The notes beneath the pieces were generated by a model. The model was given only the letters and a program-made list of their open reading frames with translations. It was not told the origin of the DNA and did no database searches. A program made the translations under genes and the position numbers. Below are positions 8,023 through 15,635 of a stretch of DNA of 26,446 bases, in pieces. The stretch is from SIG565 sp045647785 (GTDB lineage Bacteria > Bacillota > Clostridia > Oscillospirales > Acutalibacteraceae): the NCBI GenBank assembly GCA_045647785.1, contig JAZRMU010000015.1, positions 1 to 26,446 on the forward strand. The letters are read 5' to 3'. Each line of letters starts with the position of its first letter. The stretch's first letter is position 1.

Positions 8023-8874
8023 TTATACACCCGAATAAGCCGAGAAGCCGCCGTCTATCGGCAGAACAACGCCTGTTATAAAGCTTGCAGCCTCGTTATT
8101 AACAAGGAATAGAAGACCGCCTGAAAGCTCCTCGCTTTCTCCAAAACGACCCATAGGCGTTGCCGCTAAAATTTTGCCTGTGCGGGCTGTGGGTGTACCA
8201 TCCTCATTAAAGAGCAGCTTTGCATTCTGCTTTGTTGAGAAAAAGCCCGGAGCAATAGCATTTACGCGAATTCCAACACGGCTGAAATGAACAGCAAGCC
8301 ACTGTGTAAAGTTTGAAATTGCCGCCTTGGCGCCCGAGTAAGCCGGAATTTTAGTGAGCGGAGTATAGGCATTCATAGAGGAAATATTAATTATATTGCA
8401 GCCCTCTCTGCCTACCATCTGCTTGGCAAAGCTCTGTGTCGGAATAAGAGTTCCGAGAAAATTGAGATTAAATACAAATCCAACTCCCGAAGCATCCAAA
8501 TCGAAGAAGCTTTTTGTATCGGCATCAATGTCGCCTATTTCAAAATATTCCTTATCGGTTGTAGCACGCGGATTATTGCCGCCGGCACCATTTATTAGTA
8601 TATCACAAGGGCCAAGTTCTACCAAGACTTTTTTTGCGACCTCCTCGCAAGCATCTTTTTCAAGCACATTGCAAGCATAAGCTTTTGCAATTCCGCCCTC
8701 GGAGATAATTTCATCGGCATAACCTTTAGCTGCCTCCTCATTCAAATCGAGAAGCGCTACCTTTGCGCCCGATCTTGCCAACACCTTTGCAAAATAACTG
8801 CAAAGCACACCGCCCGCACCCGTTACAACGGCAACCTTGCCTGAAAGGTCAGTGTTAAGTACATTCTTTTCCAT
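8023..8874 (-). CDS. uxuB: D-fructuronate reductase / mannonate oxidoreductase, SDR type
   Basis: A 283-residue short-chain dehydrogenase. The NAD(P)-binding loop TGAGGVLC is at 18-25, the INGAGG stretch at 94-99, Ser165/166 in INISSM, and the catalytic pair Tyr179/Lys183 in YSGAK. In Firmicutes the step from D-fructuronate to D-mannonate is often carried out by an SDR (B. subtilis YjmF/UxuB) instead of the larger polyol-type UxuB of E. coli. Its place directly after uxuA and before eda and kdgK fits that role. The clean AAAGGAGA ribosome site fixes the start. SDR membership is certain; the specific substrate is inferred from context. A gluconate-5-dehydrogenase-like activity is the main alternative. 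Confidence 0.85.
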   Translation of the reverse strand: MEKNVLNTDLSGKVAVVTGAGGVLCSYFAKVLARSGAKVALLDLNEEAAKGYADEIISEGGIAKAYACNVLEKDACEEVAKKVLVELGPCDILINGAGGNNPRATTDKEYFEIGDIDADTKSFFDLDASGVGFVFNLNFLGTLIPTQSFAKQMVGREGCNIINISSMNAYTPLTKIPAYSGAKAAISNFTQWLAVHFSRVGIRVNAIAPGFFSTKQNAKLLFNEDGTPTARTGKILAATPMGRFGESEELSGGLLFLVNNEAASFITGVVLPIDGGFSAYSGV

Positions 8875-8892
8875 TTTTATTCTCCTTTAAAA

Positions 8893-9972
8893 CTATTTAT
8901 CAAACTTTTCTAAACTGTCCCAAACACCGAGCATATACATAATGCCAAGTGCGCGATCGTATAATCCATAACCCGGACGAACATTACCGGGGCCCTCATC
9001 CCAGAGGTGTCTGCCGTGGTCAGGACGGATATAGCCTTCAAATCCGCAATCGTGATATGCCTTAAGTATTTCAAGTATACCTGTATCTCCGTCGCAGTCG
9101 CGGTGGCTTGCCTCCGAAAAGTCTCCGTTTTCGAAATGCTTAACATTTCTTATATGTGCAAAAGCAATTCTGTCGCAATGCTTTCGAACAATGCTTGCAA
9201 CATCGTTGGAAGGATCGGCATTCAGACTACCCGAGCAAAGAGTTAAGCAGTTATATTCATCGTCCACCATTTTAAGGAAGCGGTCGATATTCTCTTCATT
9301 AATAAGCAGTCTGGGCAGGCCAAAAATATCCCATGGCGGGTCATCCATGTGAATGGCCATTTTAATATCACACTCGCGGCAGGTGGGCATGATAGCCTCA
9401 AGGAAATATTTAAGATTAGCCCAAAGTCGCTCGTGGTCAACCCCCTCGTATGCACGGAATAGCTCGTCGAGCTTTGCCATACGCTCGGGCTCCCAACCGG
9501 GGAAGGACATATTATACTTCTCGGTAAAGTCGAGAATGTACTTCGCCATTGCGTTGTAGTCATCCTGAATCATATTCTTTTCATAGAAAAGCGCGGTTGA
9601 GCCATCTCCCACAGGGTGGAACAAATCACTTCTTGTCCAGTCGAAAATCGGCATAAAATTATAGCAGATTACCTTAACACCAAACTTTGAAAGATTACGA
9701 ATGGTGGTTTTATAGTTCTCTATATATTTATCGCGAGAGGGTAAACCGATTTTAATATCATCGTGTACATTTACCGATTCTACAACATCCATATTAAAAC
9801 CATATTCATCGAGTTGTCTTTTAACCTCGGCAATTTCGCTTTCCTCCCAGATTTCTCCCGGCATTTTATGGTGCAATGCCCATACAATACCCTCAACACC
9901 CGGAATTTGCTTAATGTCGGAAAGACTAATGCGGTCATTTCCCTCGCCATACCAGCGGAATGTCATTTTCAT
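8893..9972 (-). CDS. uxuA: Mannonate dehydratase
   Basis: A 359-residue enzyme that dehydrates D-mannonate to 2-keto-3-deoxygluconate. The N-terminus MKMTFRWYGEGND (1-13) followed by IPGVEGIVWALH (23-34) is the hallmark of the UxuA family (PF03786, xylose-isomerase-like TIM barrel using Mn2+ or Fe2+). A C-terminal DGDTGILEIL and IRPDHGRHLWDE carry further metal and substrate residues. Length is typical of the Gram-positive form. GGAGG precedes the ATG by 7 nt. It lies 40 bp behind the araC-type regulator and 18 bp ahead of the SDR gene, so the whole set is probably one transcript. Confidence 0.96.
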   Translation of the reverse strand: MKMTFRWYGEGNDRISLSDIKQIPGVEGIVWALHHKMPGEIWEESEIAEVKRQLDEYGFNMDVVESVNVHDDIKIGLPSRDKYIENYKTTIRNLSKFGVKVICYNFMPIFDWTRSDLFHPVGDGSTALFYEKNMIQDDYNAMAKYILDFTEKYNMSFPGWEPERMAKLDELFRAYEGVDHERLWANLKYFLEAIMPTCRECDIKMAIHMDDPPWDIFGLPRLLINEENIDRFLKMVDDEYNCLTLCSGSLNADPSNDVASIVRKHCDRIAFAHIRNVKHFENGDFSEASHRDCDGDTGILEILKAYHDCGFEGYIRPDHGRHLWDEGPGNVRPGYGLYDRALGIMYMLGVWDSLEKFDK

Positions 9973-10012
9973 ATTTATACCTCCAAAGGATTATTTATAT
10001 TGTGCATGGTCC

Positions 10013-11230
10013 CTAAATTGTTACCTCGCGGTACTCTTTAGGAGTTTTACCCGTTTCGCGCTTGAATATTTTTGAAAAATACTGCACATCAAGTATACCG
10101 CAGTGCTGTGCAATGGTTTGCACCTGAAGCGTTGTTGTGCGAAGCAGTTTTTTCGCCTGCTCTATTCTCCTCTTATTCACATAAGATGTGAGCGTGCTGC
10201 CCGTTTCGGTGTGAAATAAATTCGAAAAATAGCTTTCGCTCACATTGTTAAGTGCCGCTAGCCTTTTGAGAGTAAGGTCTGCGGTCAAATCGGCATCAAT
10301 ACAAAGTATTGCGCGCCGCACGAGTGGCGAATAGTTATGCATCGATTTTCGGCGCACAAGCATACAGTATTTGCGAAAAATATCCTCCATAAATCTACTC
10401 GCAGCCGCTACGCTGGGGAGGCTCTCTATCTGCTTGGCGCATTCTCCCGATACTGAATCGATATGCATCGGGTGAACCCCACCCTGTTCTGCCGCCTTAC
10501 GCAGCAGCGTGTTCATTATAATACAATAATTCTTTATATTTCGAAGCTCATCCTTACTGCGACGTTCAAACGAAAATCGCGAAAAATTAGCAAGCATTGT
10601 TTCCGCCTTATTAAGTCGCCCGTGAGTTACAGCATCCATAAGCTGATTCTCGTAATTATAGCGTTCCTCCATAACCCTCATTTTAAGAGCGGTATCTTCG
10701 GGCTGCGATTCCTGTCTTGCGGCACCCAGCTTATAGTCGCCGAGCCGCTCTCCCTTAACATCGGTTACAACAAAGCCTTCTGCTCCCCACATATATTCGC
10801 CCAGCGTATCAAGTAGGGTGAAAATAGCCTTTTCATCCTGCACGGCACGAACGCTACCCAAATAGAATTCAAGCTGCTTGATATTTTTGGGAGCGAGATT
10901 CAGCTGCTCGCCCTTTTCTAAAATCGCCTGCTGTGTAATATTCCCCTTTGCGTATGGGCCTATGAACAACACCGTTTCATCCTGATTATCGGGCAATAGG
11001 AAATATATGTAATTGCAAAAGAATATATCGCTTACCTTATATATATTATTCGGTTCAGGTTTTGGGAAAAGGTCGGTGAACGCCTTACCGCTTATTTCAG
11101 CACCCAACATAAGCTCCAGCAACTCATCCAGCTCGGCTAAATTAAATTTTTCCGTTTTAACTACTGCCGACGGAATGTGAAAACGCTCTAAAACCTGACG
11201 GGTAAAGAAAAGCTCTGCCTCATAAAACAT
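10013..11230 (-). CDS. AraC-family transcriptional regulator of the glucuronide locus
   Basis: A 405-residue regulator. The last 105 residues (about 301-405) form the AraC/XylS DNA-binding domain with two helix-turn-helix units: LKRLAALNNVSESYFSNLF, and a second unit ending in SKIFKRETGKTPKEYR. The first 300 residues are a sensor of a kind seen in clostridial AraC proteins; I cannot assign its ligand. It is the first gene of the minus-strand hexuronate operon and is divergent from the symporter and GH2 genes. It therefore probably controls both sides of the 219-bp promoter region in response to a uronate or glucuronide, most likely as an activator. A weak AAAGGGGC ribosome site precedes the ATG. 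Confidence 0.88.
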   Translation of the reverse strand: MFYEAELFFTRQVLERFHIPSAVVKTEKFNLAELDELLELMLGAEISGKAFTDLFPKPEPNNIYKVSDIFFCNYIYFLLPDNQDETVLFIGPYAKGNITQQAILEKGEQLNLAPKNIKQLEFYLGSVRAVQDEKAIFTLLDTLGEYMWGAEGFVVTDVKGERLGDYKLGAARQESQPEDTALKMRVMEERYNYENQLMDAVTHGRLNKAETMLANFSRFSFERRSKDELRNIKNYCIIMNTLLRKAAEQGGVHPMHIDSVSGECAKQIESLPSVAAASRFMEDIFRKYCMLVRRKSMHNYSPLVRRAILCIDADLTADLTLKRLAALNNVSESYFSNLFHTETGSTLTSYVNKRRIEQAKKLLRTTTLQVQTIAQHCGILDVQYFSKIFKRETGKTPKEYREVTI

Positions 11231-11283
11231 TTTTTTGCCCCTTTTTGTAAGATTTGCTGACTTAACGCTCTTATCTATTTTAA

Positions 11284-11326
11284 ATTATAGTACATTTTCC
11301 AAATGTTTTCAACATCTTTTTGATGT
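11284..11326 (-). promoter_or_regulatory. Promoter and palindromes for the araC-uxuA operon
   Basis: Minus-strand TTGAAA (11307-11312), 17-bp spacer, TATAAT (11284-11289). The spacer holds a perfect inverted repeat ACATTT-TCC-AAATGT (11292-11306). A second, ACATC-TTTTT-GATGT (11312-11326), abuts the -35. Both are candidate operator sites; the protein that binds is unknown. Confidence 0.65.
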
Positions 11327-11365
11327 GTCATATAAAAATTTTGCAAGTTTACCTAAAAAACGTCC

Positions 11366-11394
11366 TTGCAAAAATGCTCGAAAGCATATATAAT
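11366..11394 (+). promoter_or_regulatory. Promoter and palindrome for the symporter-GH2 operon
   Basis: TTGCAA (11366-11371), 17-bp spacer, TATAAT (11389-11394), about 50 bp before the symporter start. The spacer contains the palindrome ATGCT-CGAA-AGCAT (11374-11387). A second TTGCAA lies 25 bp upstream at 11341-11346, suggesting a direct-repeat activator site next to the -35. Confidence 0.65.
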
Positions 11395-11449
11395 GAGTAT
11401 ACAAGCTGTATGCTTAATAACATTTATTACATAGGGGGATTTTAGTTCA

Positions 11450-12868
11450 ATGAAGAAGCAAGTTAAATTGGATGCGAACGGCAAGCGCGCATTTGGCATT
11501 CGCGACAGTATAGCCTACGCTGCAGGCGACCTTGGATGCAACATGAGCTTTGCTCTCAAAGGCACAATGTCCATTTTCTGGACACAGTTTATGGGTATGG
11601 ACCTTTGGTATGCATTATTGCTCATAATCGTTCAGGTTTGGGATGCCATCAACGACCCGCTTATCGGCTCAATTATCGATTCCGACCGCAGACACTACAA
11701 GAAAAACAAATTTTTAGCCTATATTTGGGCAGGCTCTATCGGCCTTATCGTAGGCGGCGCATGCTGCTTCCTTCCCTTCCCGAATGCACCTGTTTGGGCT
11801 AAATTCATAATCTTTATTGCAGGTTATGTTGTTTGGGATGCTTTCTACACCGTTGCCAATGTTCCCTACGGCTCGCTTCTTTCACTCATTTCAAATGATG
11901 TTAAAGACCGTGCTTCACTTTCGGCTTGGCGTTCAATCGGCTCCATTTTCGGTAATATGCTGCCGATGGTTATTCTTCCCTTCATAATTTATGATAAGGA
12001 CAACAACCTTATCGGTGAGCGCGTATTTATCGCAGCTCTCATTATGGGTGTGCTCGGCTTCATCTGCTTCCAGTTTATGATTAAGAACACAGAAATCCGC
12101 GTTGAAACCGATGTTACCATTTCAGAGGATGCTCCGAAGTTTAATGTATTCAAGGCCTTTGTAAACTTCCTTAAAAACCGTCCCGCAGTTGGCGCTACCG
12201 TTGCCGCTATGGGTATGTTCATCGGTATGCAGGGTGCTACAACTGCTGTTACCGTTATATTCCAGTCATATTTTAGGAATGTTCAGATTTCGGGTATTGT
12301 TCAGCTCTTCGCTATGATTCCGATTGTCGTATTCACTCCTCTTGCTCGCAAGATGGTTGCAAAATACGGTAAAAAGGAGCTTGCAACCTTTGGCTCTATC
12401 GTATCGATAGTTGCCGGTCTCGGTCTTTTCATTATTTTGCCTAACAATACAAATCTTGACCTTATCATCTACATCATCTGCCAGTTATTCTTCTCACTCG
12501 GTCTTGGCATCTACTCAACCGTTTCTTGGGCTATGATGGGCGACGCCATCGACTACAACGAGTGGAAGTTCGGCACACGCGAGGAAGGTACAGTTTACTC
12601 GCTGCACTCCTTCTTCCGTAAGCTCGCTCAAGGCATCGGTCCTTCCCTCGTTCTCGTTATAATGGTTGCCTTCGGCTATCTTGGCGAAAACAAGGGCAAT
12701 CAGCTTTGGGAGGTTGCCGTTAATATGCGCTACATAGTTGCTGCTACCTTCCTGTTCTCGGCAATTCTTCAGTTTATCGGTCTCGGTGTTATCTACAACC
12801 TAGATAAGAAAACTCTTGCAAAAATGAATGCCGACCTTGGTCGCGATGTAGAGGCTATAGAGGAATAA
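11450..12868 (+). CDS. GPH-family glycoside/hexuronide:cation symporter (MFS)
   Basis: A 472-residue transporter of the glycoside-pentoside-hexuronide family (MelB/GusB/UidB relatives) with about twelve membrane segments. It begins with the family's RDSIAYAAGDLG stretch and carries WDAINDPLIGSIID (about 64-77), whose acidic residues bind the coupling cation. The late DAIDYNEWKFGTREEGTVYS stretch is also typical. It imports a glycoside with Na+ or H+. Position ahead of a GH2 glycosidase and opposite the hexuronate operon makes a glucuronide the likely cargo. The AGGGGGAT ribosome site is clear. A hairpin separates it from the next gene. Confidence 0.9.
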   Translation: MKKQVKLDANGKRAFGIRDSIAYAAGDLGCNMSFALKGTMSIFWTQFMGMDLWYALLLIIVQVWDAINDPLIGSIIDSDRRHYKKNKFLAYIWAGSIGLIVGGACCFLPFPNAPVWAKFIIFIAGYVVWDAFYTVANVPYGSLLSLISNDVKDRASLSAWRSIGSIFGNMLPMVILPFIIYDKDNNLIGERVFIAALIMGVLGFICFQFMIKNTEIRVETDVTISEDAPKFNVFKAFVNFLKNRPAVGATVAAMGMFIGMQGATTAVTVIFQSYFRNVQISGIVQLFAMIPIVVFTPLARKMVAKYGKKELATFGSIVSIVAGLGLFIILPNNTNLDLIIYIICQLFFSLGLGIYSTVSWAMMGDAIDYNEWKFGTREEGTVYSLHSFFRKLAQGIGPSLVLVIMVAFGYLGENKGNQLWEVAVNMRYIVAATFLFSAILQFIGLGVIYNLDKKTLAKMNADLGRDVEAIEE

Positions 12869-12896
12869 TTTTAGATTATTTTAAAGTGTAAAATTC

Positions 12897-12928
12897 AGCC
12901 CGATTGTTAAAGGCAATCGGGCTTTTTC
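12897..12928 (+). terminator. Hairpin between symporter and GH2 genes
   Basis: Perfect 10-bp stem, AGCCCGATTG (12897-12906) with CAATCGGGCT (12914-12923), and TTTTT at 12923-12927. It looks like a full intrinsic terminator but lies within a two-gene set, and no separate promoter was found for the GH2 gene. It may let through only part of the transcription or protect the upstream mRNA end. Confidence 0.75.
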
Positions 12929-12949
12929 GAAAAACATTGGAGGAAAACT

Positions 12950-15202
12950 ATGAGAACTGTTTTAAACTTTAACGAAAAATGGTCGTTTGCAAAGCAGAGC
13001 GAAATCCCCGCAGTTTTATCTGCCGACTGGGAGGCTGTAAGCCTGCCGCACTGCTGGAATGCAACCGACGGTATGGATGGTGGTAACGACTACTACCGCG
13101 GAGATGCTGTTTATGCAAAGGGCTTTGGTAAATCCGACCTACCTAAAGCTGACCGCTACTACCTTGAAATTCAGGGTGCTAATTCCTCGGCTATCGTTTA
13201 TTTGAACGGCAAGGAAATAGCTTCCCACGATGGTGGCTACTCTACCTGGCGCGTTGATATGACCGACTTTTTAGAGGACAACAACCTGCTCGCAATTCTC
13301 GTTAACAATGCTGCTAACGAACGTGTTTACCCCCAGATGGCCGACTTTACCTTCTATGGTGGTATCTATCGCGATGTTAATGTTATATGCGTAAATGAAA
13401 GCCACTTCGATTTAGACTATTTCGGCGGCAAGGGCTTAATAGTTACCCCCGAAATCGATGGCAAAAACGCTACTATTAAAGCCGAAGCCTTTGTTACAGG
13501 GCTTAAGGATACTCAAAAAATCGTTTACACTGTTTACGATAAAGAGGAAAATGCTATTGCTTCTGCAGAGGGTGGCACAACCGCAGAAATTCTCCTCAAG
13601 GATGTTCACCTGTGGCACGGCAGACGCGACCCCTATTTATATTGTATAGAGGCGGAGCTTTTTGATGGCGATACATTAATCGATAGTGTTTGCACAAGAT
13701 TTGGCTGCCGCACCTTTAAAATTGACCCCGAAAACGGCTTTATACTCAACGGAGAGGAATATCCGCTTCGCGGCGTATCTCGCCATCAGGACCGCTGGGG
13801 AAAGGGTAATGCACTTTCACACGCTGACCACGAGGAGGATATGGCTCTCATCTGCGAAATGGGCGCTACCACTATTCGCCTTGCACACTATCAGCACGAC
13901 CAGTATTTCTATGACCTATGCGACGAAAACGGTCTTGTTATTTGGGCTGAAATCCCCTATATTTCAAAGCACATGCCGACCGGTCGCGAAAATACAATAA
14001 GCCAAATGAAGGAGCTTATTGTTCAAAACTATAATCATCCCTCTATTGTTGTTTGGGGACTTTCTAACGAAATCAGCATTGGTGGCAGCACCGAGGATTT
14101 ACTGGAAAATCACCGTATTTTGAACGATCTATGCCACGAAATGGATAAAACCCGCCTTACAACTATTGCGGCTGTTTCGATGTGCAAAATGGATGACCCC
14201 TATCTGCAGATTCCGGACGTTGTATCCTACAACCACTACTTCGGCTGGTACGGCGGCGACACATCTATGAACGGACCTTGGTTCGACAAGTTCCACGCTA
14301 TGCATCCGAGCATTCCGATTGGCTGCTCCGAATATGGCTGCGAGGCACTTAACTGGCACACCTCCGAACCCCGCCAGGGCGACTACACAGAGGAATATCA
14401 GGCATATTACCACGAGGAATTAATCCGTCAGCTATTCACCCGCAAATATATGTGGGCAACCCATGTTTGGAATATGTTCGACTTCGGCGCAGACGCTCGT
14501 AATGAGGGCGGCGAGAACGGTCAAAATCACAAGGGCCTTGTAACTATCGACCGCAAGTATAAAAAGGATTCCTTCTATGCCTATAAGGCTTGGTTGTCCG
14601 ACGAGCCGTTCGTTCACCTTTGCGGAAAGCGCTATATTGACCGCGTCGAGGATGTAACAAAGGTTACCGTTTACTCGAATCTTCCCGAGGTTGAGCTTTT
14701 TGCAAATGGCGTATCCCTTGGCAAAAAGCAGGCAGATGATCATTTCTTCTATTTCGATGTACCCAACAGCGGCGAAACCGAGCTTCGTGCTGTAGCGGGC
14801 GAATTTGAGGACAAATCATTCATCCGCAAGGTTGATACCTTTAACGAGGAATATCGCCTTAAGGAAGAAGGCGCTGTGCTCAACTGGTTCGATATCGATT
14901 CCCCCGCAGGTCGCCTCTCGCTCAACAGCAAAATGAGCGATATTATAAGCACCTTCCGCGGCAAACTCATATTTATGAAGCTTGTAGGAAAAATGATGGG
15001 CGGCAACAAAAAAGGCGGCAAAAAGCCGGAAGCTATGGGCTTTGAAATCAATTCCGATATGATGGCAATGATGGGTGGTTTTACCGCACTTCGCCTCTTT
15101 ACCCTTATGGGCGGTATGATGGATGTCAAGTTTACTAAAGAAGAGCTTTTAGCACTCAACAAGAAGCTTAACAAAATCCGTGAGCCCAAGAAAAAGAAAT
15201 AA
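12950..15202 (+). CDS. GH2 glycoside hydrolase, probable beta-glucuronidase
   Basis: A 750-residue cytoplasmic GH2 enzyme (no signal peptide) with the usual order of sugar-binding domain, Ig-like domain and TIM barrel. The acid/base is E374 in LSNEIS, the nucleophile E461 in GCSEYG, and W507 lies in WNMFDFG. An N-x-K triplet (N526-H-K528) matches the motif by which beta-glucuronidases bind the uronate carboxylate. Similar triplets also occur in some GH2 beta-galactosidases, so the surrounding hexuronate genes carry much of the weight. Residues about 648-750 form an extra Met/Gly/Lys-rich tail not needed for GH2 catalysis. GGAGG at 12939-12943 sets the start. A beta-galactosidase or galacturonidase is the alternative. 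Confidence 0.85.
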   Translation: MRTVLNFNEKWSFAKQSEIPAVLSADWEAVSLPHCWNATDGMDGGNDYYRGDAVYAKGFGKSDLPKADRYYLEIQGANSSAIVYLNGKEIASHDGGYSTWRVDMTDFLEDNNLLAILVNNAANERVYPQMADFTFYGGIYRDVNVICVNESHFDLDYFGGKGLIVTPEIDGKNATIKAEAFVTGLKDTQKIVYTVYDKEENAIASAEGGTTAEILLKDVHLWHGRRDPYLYCIEAELFDGDTLIDSVCTRFGCRTFKIDPENGFILNGEEYPLRGVSRHQDRWGKGNALSHADHEEDMALICEMGATTIRLAHYQHDQYFYDLCDENGLVIWAEIPYISKHMPTGRENTISQMKELIVQNYNHPSIVVWGLSNEISIGGSTEDLLENHRILNDLCHEMDKTRLTTIAAVSMCKMDDPYLQIPDVVSYNHYFGWYGGDTSMNGPWFDKFHAMHPSIPIGCSEYGCEALNWHTSEPRQGDYTEEYQAYYHEELIRQLFTRKYMWATHVWNMFDFGADARNEGGENGQNHKGLVTIDRKYKKDSFYAYKAWLSDEPFVHLCGKRYIDRVEDVTKVTVYSNLPEVELFANGVSLGKKQADDHFFYFDVPNSGETELRAVAGEFEDKSFIRKVDTFNEEYRLKEEGAVLNWFDIDSPAGRLSLNSKMSDIISTFRGKLIFMKLVGKMMGGNKKGGKKPEAMGFEINSDMMAMMGGFTALRLFTLMGGMMDVKFTKEELLALNKKLNKIREPKKKK

Positions 15203-15212
15203 TTAAAACCCC

Positions 15213-15258
15213 AAAACACCCCAAGGCTTAGATTAGACTGCCCTGGGGTGTTTTTATT
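15213..15258 (+). terminator. Terminator of the symporter-GH2 operon
   Basis: CACCCCAAGGC (15217-15227) pairs with GCCCTGGGGTG (15240-15250) with one mismatch, followed by TTTTT, 14 bp after the GH2 stop codon. Confidence 0.85.
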
Positions 15259-15551
15259 TTGCATTTTTGTAGTGATAGCGGGCAATCCACCCGCTTTTAT
15301 TAATATCGGTCGCTTTGCGCATTATATGGTATTTTTAGCATATAATATACTTGAAAAAGGTTCTGTTTACGCAGTTCTTATCCCATTTTTAACCGTACCG
15401 CGCGGGGGAAAAGCGCTTTTCGGCCTTTTGCCCAAATAGATTACCATTTTATACCATTTAAGGCGCTGTTAAAAAGTTACAAACTTGTAATAATTTTTGA
15501 TTTTTGACTTTTCTTTGTGAATTTTGCATAAAATTGCCCCCTCTCTTTCGT
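15259..15551. other. Intergenic stretch with hairpin and palindromes, no gene
   Basis: Between the GH2 terminator and the next promoter I see no convincing gene. A second hairpin GCGGG-CAATCCA-CCCGC with TTTT lies at 15278-15298, and a 14-bp palindrome GAAAAGCGCTTTTC at 15408-15421. A palindrome TTACAA-AC-TTGTAA at 15477-15490 lies about 60 bp ahead of the 3D-protein promoter and could be an operator. A TATAAT at 15341-15346 has no good -35. The 63-codon frame at 15248-15439 begins inside the terminator without a ribosome site. Confidence 0.5.
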
Positions 15552-15580
15552 TTGACATTTCAACACTTGCAATATATAAT
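15552..15580 (+). promoter_or_regulatory. Consensus promoter of the G5/3D protein gene
   Basis: TTGACA (15552-15557), 17-bp spacer, TATAAT (15575-15580): a perfect SigA match. A small palindrome GCTGA-ATT-TCAGC (15603-15615) lies in the predicted leader, ahead of the AAAGGAG ribosome site. Confidence 0.85.
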
Positions 15581-15635
15581 AGGCCTTGCTCGTGCAAAAA
15601 TAGCTGAATTTCAGCGAAATTAAAGGAGTTATTTA

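Noticed and set aside
14749..15285. 178-codon minus-strand frame opposite the GH2 C-terminus
   Set aside because: It is antisense to strongly supported coding sequence, lacks a ribosome site and crosses a terminator; the plus-strand tail is the real product.
15248..15439. 63-codon plus-strand frame after the GH2 gene
   Set aside because: It starts inside the terminator, has no ribosome site and reads as low-complexity hydrophobic translation of noncoding DNA.
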